The notes beneath the pieces were generated by a model. It was not told the DNA's origin. It worked only from the letters and a program-made list of their open reading frames with translations, and ran no database searches. Shown piece after piece: positions 20,901 to 27,658 of a stretch of 27,658 nucleotides of DNA. Position 1 is the first letter of the stretch, and every line of letters starts with the position of its first letter. The DNA lies in contig JBNGIO010003075.1 in NCBI GenBank assembly GCA_049999805.1, forward strand, positions 1 to 27,658, given 5' to 3'. The stretch is from Folioceros fuciformis. Taxonomy: Eukaryota; Anthocerotophyta; Anthocerotopsida; Anthocerotales. The position numbers were made by a program, and so were the translations under genes.

Positions 20901-23900
20901 TACCCTTCTTATCAGGAGCAGGGGTAGATTTGTCTTTAGGGCCCTTGGCATTAGAAGCGGCGGAATAGAATTGCGTTGCGGCCTTCATGATGTTCTCCCC
21001 GCTTGATACGGCTCTGTTCACAACCTGAAGACAAGCCACGAGGCGCATGAGTGCGACCTGGGCTTGACAGAAGCTTTGAACATGCAAACATTAGACAGCT
21101 TCCTCACCGGGAAAAGATCTGGAACCGTGTACCAAAGTGCTTCTAGCCATCCAGGCAGGGGCTGCGTGGTAGATGGTAGTGGTCTAGGCGTCGCCACTTT
21201 CTCCTCTTGTTTGCCTTTTCCAGGCTGAGGCTTCTTTTGGGGAGATGCTGCCGCACCTTTCTTCGCAGGCACTTTGTCAGGCGCCGTGGTGAGATCAGCT
21301 CGAAACGCCTCCAAGTTCGTACTCCCCAGCTGCCTTGCTTGAAACTCCTGAAGGTGGCTGCAGGTTTCCAAGTACTTATCGAACTGCATTGAGCACAACA
21401 AGATGCATTTCTGTCAGCGTGTGCGGTAATACACTCCCATTCCATGGTGCGGGTTTATGCATGTGCAGAATTCAGTGCACTTGCCTACACTTGCCTCGGC
21501 CTGTAAAAAGAAAGTGAAGAGTGATACGATTGCAGCAGTACGCTTGTCCAACCAGTCCGCAAAGCTGGAACTCCGCCAGTTTTGAGCTTCCTGACACAAT
21601 TCAGGAACAGCTAAGCTGTAATTGACAGGATGCCACTCCCCATAAAAGCCGATGGTGAGACTTATGAGCAGCTAGGAGTCTGACTTGAAGGTGCGTATCG
21701 CAGATGGACTGCAATTTGGTCTTGAGCTTGTCCGACTCTATCTGCAGCTTGGGAACTATTTTTTTGTCGCTCCTTTGCTTGAAATCGATTCTGTTGTACC
21801 TCCCCTGCGGAAAGGGGAGAGTTCTGTTCATGCTCCGGTCAGCCCGGCCCCAAATTCTCCTTCTCCTACAGTGCAATTCTAATTCACGAAGCCAGAGGAC
21901 TCGAGCTTGGACCTGCCTGATATTCCTCCAGAACTGTTTGCTTGTCGTCAGGTCGCTTAAGGTACTCGACAAAAGCCAACTTCACCTCCTTCATCTTGTA
22001 GCGAGTGATCGGACGCCCTCTGCGCAATTTGCTGAACACGTCCTTGAGGGTCTGGAGATACCGCATCTCGATCGACACCCATTGGGCGTGGAACAGCTCT
22101 GCACAACTCTCAGGAGATGAGGAGTGTCCAAATCCCGCGTGAGCTTGAATTTGAACGATCCACCACTGACAACATACCTGCCAGCTGTTTCTCCATGAAC
22201 GGAGGCTCCGGAGGAACAGCTTCAACTTCAGGTGGTGGCTCGGGCGCAGCTGGGCCAGGCTGACCCTGCACTACGCACGATCTATGTCATGAGAACTCCC
22301 TACGACATTATCAACGAATGCGCTTCCATGGTACGTGGCATGGGTAGCATGACACCTTCGCTTTCTTCTCCGTGACACCGTCTTTGGCCTTTCCTTTCGC
22401 AGCAGCCTTTTCCTTCTTAGCATCCTTAGGGGGAGTGGCCGTCTTGCCCTCCTTCTTGTCAGGAGCGGCGGCTTCTGCCTTTTTGGTTGCCACTTCCTTC
22501 TTGGACGTGGCCGAGGTCGCTGGTGGCGGGGTCTCGCTTTCTGCGTCCCCGTCTGGGTTCTCCAGTCTCTCAATATCCTGCTTCACCTTGTCAATTGCGG
22601 CTACAGCAGCTTCCAATGCCAGCTTTGCCTTCTGGCCGGACTGGGCAGCCTTGGTGGCTGCTTGTGATGCCGCCTCGGCGGCTGCTTCTGCGTCTGCCTT
22701 GGCCTTCAGGGCTGCTCCAGCGAGCGAAGCACCCTCATGAGCCGCCTCCGCTGCCTTGAGGGCCTGCTCAGCAGCCTTCTGCGCCACCTGGGCTGCGGAT
22801 TCGGTCTCCTGCAGGGCCTTGCTTGCCTCGGTCAGCTTCTTTCCCACCACCTGACTCGCTTCTGCTTTCACTATTTTCTGGGCGGTAGCATCCGGACCTG
22901 ATTTCTCGATCAAGGCAGCAGCTTTCACCTCAGCTACTTTCACAAACAGAAGCTGTTGGGCGAGGTTCGTGGTGGTCTCTGTCGCCTTCTCCGTCTCGAT
23001 CAAGGCCCGAGCCGCTGCCTCGTCTGCAGCTTTAGCCGCCTCCGCGGCAGCAGTAGCCAGTTTAGATTGAATTCGGGCATCCAGCAACGACTGCACCAAA
23101 GTGCTCGGATCTTTAGCCTCCACAACAGCGGCGACAGCTTCCTTGGGAACAGATAAGCCTGCGCATTCTCCCTTGTATTCACAATTCCCAGCTTCCCGTG
23201 CCTGGAGAGCCTGCTTTTGCTCTTCGGCACTAGTATCAGGATTCTCCACAGGGTTGGGAAGTGCTGCTGCAGGAGGAGCAGCAGGAGCAGGAGCAGGAGC
23301 AGGCTCGGCAGCCGGTGCAGCAGCCGTAGCTTTCCCCGGTTTTCCATCCGATTTATCTCCAGCTCCAGACTTGGGTCCGGCCTTGGGTGAGTCAGGCTTC
23401 TGACTTCCAGTCTTGGCATCAAGTTTGGGTGCTTTTGCAGGTGCTCCGCCCTTTCCTTGGGCTGCGCCCTTCGGGTCCTTCCCACTCTGTTTCTCTGCGA
23501 TGTCTCTTACAACTACAGTGAACGGCTCGTACTTGAGCAAGAATGCATTAGCAAACCTGTGAATGAAGGCCGACAGGGGCTTCCAGACCTTCTCCCCTTC
23601 TGTTATCCTCGTTTGCACCACTGGTGCTTGTTCCACATTTTGCAGCCGAGAAGTAATACCTCTGAGCATGGAAAGGACCCCAGTTCATTGTCACATCCAT
23701 GCCCAAGCGTAGCCAAGCATCCACCGTATGCTGGAACTGGAAATGAGGTGTAGAGGTACCACTGGAATGGACAGGAGGACCTCACGTTTTATCGTCTTTA
23801 GGCGGGGGATCAAACAGGAGGTGATACTGACGGCCTGTCTTTGGGTCCACGCATTTTCCCAGTGCACGTTTGATGCCATCTTCTGGACTGATGTAAGGTA

Positions 23901-26900
23901 GACAAAGCAACCCATCCAACCCAGATACCACCTTCTCCACAGGCTGTGGAAAGCAAACCGCGTTAGTTTGCTCCTACCCTTGAAAGCACCCAAGTACGAA
24001 GAAGCAAAAGCAGAAGCAGGAGTCTGAGGCCACATCAGCAGGAGGAGTGACTTACAACAGGAGGTGGGGGAGCAATGATGGATGCGTTTGCTGCATGCTG
24101 GGAAATGAACGAGAGATCCAACCCTGTAAGATGCTTCTCCAGTAGGTCTGCTTGAGCACAAGTCGCCGGAAAACCGTCCAGAATGAATCCCTTCTCTGCT
24201 TCCGAGTCACCTGGACCTCTCTTTTGTCCCTTTTTAGCTGACTGGGCCGTTGTTGGCTTAGATCCAGGAGGAGTTCCCCCCTTTCCTCCCTTCGCTGGCT
24301 TTGGTGGAGGTTTGGCACCACCCCCTCCTCCTTTGCCTTTCTGTTTAGGAGCGTCACCTGAACCTTTGGCGGCCTGCTTCTGGGAGAGCATTGCTGACCC
24401 CTTGACTGTTACAACAGATGTACCTCCAGTCAAACTTTTGCTCATAACAATGCCCCCCACATCGAACAAACCAAGCAGAGCATTACGGCAGTCTGTTACC
24501 GTAATGGTCCAGAGATGTGAATGTGAGAACCAGCATCTTAACCACAACCTCGTCGGGTATCTGAGCACTTCCACATCATTCATTCAGCATTCCACACTTA
24601 GGATGCGTTTTCTACGAAGCTTAGAAAAACAGGAACATTTCAAATGCTTCATACCTGCCTTCCACTATCCAATGCATTTTGGGCAGCTAGACCCAATCTC
24701 GCCATCGGAGATAACATACGTTCCAATCGAGATACAGTGGGAGAGATTTCAGGTGCTGGATCTTCAATATTGTTCCGTTCGGAGGGCATGGGATCTCGTA
24801 CCTTATTCCTTTCCATATCTTCGGCCGTGTTGTCATCGATTTCAGCTTCCAGCGTACTTTTCTCTGATGAACTAATTCCACTAAATTACTAGTTCAAATA
24901 TGGATATAGTATCATACATATTCATATCACAAACTACTAAACATGTCTGACTATTAACATAATGCTGTAATTACCATTCACTCCCATGTCGATTGCCATG
25001 GCAATCACTTTCTCGATTTCAATGATTATGAGACCAAACTCAGTTGCTAACTTTTGGGTCAATGTTGTTTTCCCTAAACAACACAATCCTTTGTCCAATA
25101 AGATAAACTGGATAAATTTTTTGAGCAACAAGTACTTATGAACAAACATTATCATCATAAGAACTGATATAACAACAACCTGCATAGGGATTCCCTAAGA
25201 TCGCAAGTTTTACTTTAAATTCAGAAAGATTGGGCAGCTCAGATGGCGGTGGTACACAAGGAACATGTGCAATATCATGAATACAACCCAGTATTCGTCC
25301 TAGATGTGTATTTTTTCCGATGTTCAATCCCTCCCATTCTTCCTTCTCATTAATGTACTCCAAGACAAACTGCAACTCAATCATCTGAAATCAAAAATGT
25401 TTCTACTCACCTTAAACATGTTAGCTAAGTTGCATTCACATTACATACCTCATCAGCAATCACCTCCACTTCAAGCGTGGCTTCCTCTGTAGATGTGAGA
25501 GTCAGATATTGTAGCGGACTAGGTACAACAGCACCTTTCAAGAATAAAATTTTCCAGTCATTCCACTCTGTAGTTGGCACATCACATTGAGTGCTTTCCT
25601 TGTAGGTCACAGCATTTTCAGCTAAACTTAGGATCTACAAATCAAAACAGTATTCACTAAATTTGTACATGGTTGTGTTTGCATGTTTGCTTAAAGAGGT
25701 CTTGCAGTACAAACAGATCATCAAACGAAAAGGAAGATGTTGATACTTGCAACAGAAGCTCAAAACAAAATCTTCTTCCATCAGCACGCTCTTGCTTCTT
25801 TTTTAACTTTTTTTCTTCCTGAGAGCAATGAATGATTTGGCGATGTAGCTCAATGTCCAAAAGAACAAGTCACCCACAAACATCGCTATCTAAATGCATG
25901 TTGAGCTTAGAGTGGATATTGAAACAAAGTAACCACACCAATATTTTTCAAAGTAAAAAAAAAAAAACCTCTCTTAATTGACACTCTTTTTGAGTTTCTT
26001 GCCAATAATCCTCTCGCAACATCATCAGCATTTCATGATCTCTAGCTAACACTAAATCCCATTCTTTATCGCGTTGTTCTACTATCATTTGTGTTAATAA
26101 GATCCTATGTGCAATCCACGAAAGCTCTTCTTCCTTTTCCATCCTTTTTGTCTCCTGTCTTCTAAGAGCTTCATCACTGAAGTTCCGCTCAAAATCGTCT
26201 TTCTGAGCTTCTTTTTGAGCTATTTCCTCCTCTATCGCTAATTGTTGTTGTAGTACTCGTTTCTGTAATGATCTATCGCAAACGTCTGTTAGCTACATAC
26301 CATTACCGTAAACAAAATCGATGAGTAGTCAGTGAGGTAAAATCATTCTTAATTTTAACTTAACCACACAAGTGGTTTACCTTTCTCTTCATAATATCTT
26401 CTTGAAATCTTTGAGCCTCTTCTTCGGCTTTCCTCCTCTTAATGTCATCCATGTAAGCCTTTCCATCCTTTATCCAGAAGCCACCTTTCAATACATAGCT
26501 ATAATCAGATGAACTACAAACAACATACATCCATTCTTTTTATCCCTATGCAAGTCAATTACAATCTATTTTCTCATTAGTTCATGCTGTTCTTTCTTTC
26601 CTTCTTTGCATACTTTGCCAACATTAAGTAACAAGTTAGCTCACTTGCACATTGCTAACAACAAGTAATAGGTAAGCTCACTTGTGCAAGACGAACTGGG
26701 TCTAGTGGTGGGCTCTCATCTTCCTGCCCTTTCTTCAGTTTCGGATCCGTCTTTTTCCCTACTTCTTTTCCCTTCTTCTCTGGTGTTGAAGCTTTCTCCT
26801 TTTTACCAGATAACTTAGTGTCCCTTTTCTTCCCATCAGGAGGGGTATCAACCCCCAACTCATAACCTTTGTTTTCAAACTCAGCAAAGTCTTTGATTGC

Positions 26901-27658
26901 TTGGCGTATAAGCTCTTCTTGTTGTCTCATTTGTTGCATAGTATTCTGCTTTGATGCAACACAAGTCCATGAGAAAAGGTAAGTTTCCATGGTGTACTTT
27001 TCAATCCTGTCTCATCTAAAGAGCTTAGAATGTTTTGAACAATGGACCTTGTGGGTGATGGAAACCTCCATGGAATAATCCAATTGTTGCATCTCGTGCC
27101 AATTACCCTACAGCAAATCCAGTCAAAGATTAAGATACAAATGTTCAAAAAAAAATCTTCAAAAAAACCTCAAACATAAACCTCATTAACAGGATTAAGA
27201 CCATCATCAAAAATTGTGAACCATTCTTATAGGAAATATTTTTTGAGAATTACCCTAAGGCAATTATGAATTGCAATTGCATATTGTTCTTCCAGCCTAC
27301 TTTGAAGATACCTTTCTTGAAAGGCCTGCAGAAAATATTTGAAACAAAATTAATATCATTAATTATTTGCATGACTTTCCATCTCTATTAATCATCTTAC
27401 CTCATAAATAATTCGTCTATGCTCTTGCCGTAAACGCAAGTCTTCCAATTGCTTCCTTCTATTCTCTTTCTCTGTTCGTAGTTCCTGATTTTTTTATATG
27501 GTATTATTAAATGATAAAATAAAAAGAAATAAATACTTGCTACTCCACAAGTTTTAGATTAGCAAACAAAAAAAATCAATACAAAAACAAATCAGACAAA
27601 AGGTGAAAACAAAGTGTTAAACCTGTCTTCTATGTTCATTTTCAAATCTCTTTAAAAG
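17985..27658 (-). CDS. SPEF2: SPEF2/CPC1-like axonemal central-pair protein, 5' truncated (29 exons modelled, 2204 aa)
   Basis: Scaffold of the C1b projection of the flagellar central pair (CPC1 in Chlamydomonas, SPEF2/KPL2 in animals). Exons, 5' to 3': 27658-27623, 27484-27401, 27325-27254, 27107-27048, 26945-26682, 26467-26381, 26292-25969, 25848-25747, 25634-25449, 25384-25180, 25073-24975, 24863-24655, 24560-24500, 24423-24056, 23943-23786, 23661-22356, 22265-22178, 22098-21917, 21804-21685, 21590-21489, 21383-21108, 21024-20757, 20647-20556, 20471-20343, 20238-20133, 19997-19825, 19742-19607, 19407-18866, 18764-17985. Order in the visible part: charged coiled coil, adenylate-kinase-like domain (P-loop GNPYAGKTT at 469-477, ILDGFP at 677-682, CVDPKTGRQYH at 750-760), Ala/Lys-rich expansion, then SPEF2 blocks such as YLKRPDDKQ, VDWRALL and LLLFLCRDVDRR. 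The N-terminal CH domain expected of the family lies outside the window. Exons 4, 6, 13 and 14 have the least certain edges. Confidence 0.87.
18772..18809. repeat. 19-base tandem duplication beside a splice acceptor
   Basis: cgttaaggttgcccacatg at 18772 is repeated at 18791 with one change at the last base. It lies in the last SPEF2 intron, seven bases from the acceptor of the terminal exon (exon begins at 18764 on the - strand). Confidence 0.85.
21805..21916 (-). other. Probable GC-AG intron in SPEF2
   Basis: The exon ends ...GAATATCAG and the intron would begin gcaggt and end ccgcag. The nearby GT site four bases on gives phase 1 and breaks the following conserved frame (KLQIESDKLKTKLQSICD). 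Only the GC donor (AG|GCAGGT, close to the GC-AG consensus) gives phase 0 and keeps both conserved flanks. Confidence 0.65.
22356..23600 (-). repeat. Ala/Lys/Pro-rich expansion within one SPEF2 exon
   Basis: Most of a single 1306-base exon. It codes for a Pro/Ala/Gly/Lys segment, an Ala-rich predicted helix with recurring AAEAA/KAAEQA-like units, and a Lys/Ala/Pro tail (KKEVATKKAEAAAPDKKEGK). About 375 residues lie between two conserved SPEF2 parts. The frame stays open throughout and the exon edges keep phase, so it is coding in this model. Confidence 0.8.
24056..25384 (-). other. Adenylate-kinase-like domain of SPEF2, first part
   Basis: Exons 10-14 code for the P-loop half and the Walker-B-like region. 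The P-loop GNPYAGKTT is assembled across an intron (25180/25073), which confirms that junction. IPDEVVVKML follows, as in adenylate kinases after the NMP-binding part. Then comes a Lys/Gly/Pro-rich insert (residues about 607-671) before KGFILDGFPATCAQADLLE. The LID-like part continues in exon 15. Confidence 0.85.

Noticed and set aside
22271-22573. Arg/Lys-rich open frame on the - strand
   Set aside because: It is a shifted reading of the Lys-rich tail of the large SPEF2 exon.
23662-23785. Coding-like frame HTVDAWLRLGMDVTMNW inside a SPEF2 intron
   Set aside because: Including it needs either a 24-base intron or a phase clash; skipping it gives a normal 124-base GT-AG intron and joins two conserved frames.
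1-27658. CRISPR arrays, bacterial operons, tRNA or rRNA genes
   Set aside because: No spaced palindromic repeats, Shine-Dalgarno-led gene chains or tRNA B-box/cloverleaf patterns were found by eye; the gene structure is eukaryotic.

Overview
The window is nuclear DNA of a land plant, or close relative, that makes flagellated sperm. Every gene is broken by GT-AG introns of about 50-210 bases, and the proteins are of plant type: an F-box/LRR protein, WDR75, a membrane-anchored aspartic protease, a mitochondrial single-strand-binding protein, and a serpin with the plant-type DFVADHPFLF block. The largest gene is a SPEF2/CPC1 homologue, a protein of the axonemal central pair that seed plants without sperm flagella do not need. 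Short introns and intergenic gaps of 200-950 bases suit a compact bryophyte genome (hornwort-like) or a lycophyte. I cannot name the species.

Layout. Bases 1-3230 hold no gene I can support; the first 2.1 kb are AT-rich with three short tandem-repeat blocks. Four genes then run on the + strand: F-box/LRR (3231-6184, 13 exons), WDR75/UTP17 (6582-10520, 15 exons), aspartic protease (11463-13995, 9 exons, with a 40-residue Cys-rich upstream ORF at 11121-11243) and mitochondrial SSB (14189-15057, 4 exons). Two genes follow on the - strand: a histidine-rich serpin (17426-15451, 2 exons) and SPEF2/CPC1 (27658-17985, 29 modelled exons, 5' end outside the window). SSB and serpin are convergent.

The genes do not form a pathway. 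WDR75 is ribosome biogenesis, SSB is mitochondrial DNA maintenance, the protease and serpin are proteolysis and its control, the F-box protein is ubiquitin targeting, and SPEF2 is ciliary. The neighbourhood looks like ordinary eukaryotic gene order.

The most unusual object is the serpin. It has 603 residues instead of about 390, with a His-rich insert of about 150 residues at the helix D / strand 2A loop, a His cluster directly after the predicted reactive bond, and a His-rich C-terminal tail. The SPEF2 gene is also notable: an Ala/Lys-rich expansion of about 375 residues in one exon, a Lys/Gly/Pro insert inside its adenylate-kinase-like domain, a probable GC-AG intron, and a sharp base-composition change part-way along the gene.

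All exon models were made by eye from splice consensus, reading-frame phase and family resemblance; every listed junction keeps phase, but none has transcript support here.
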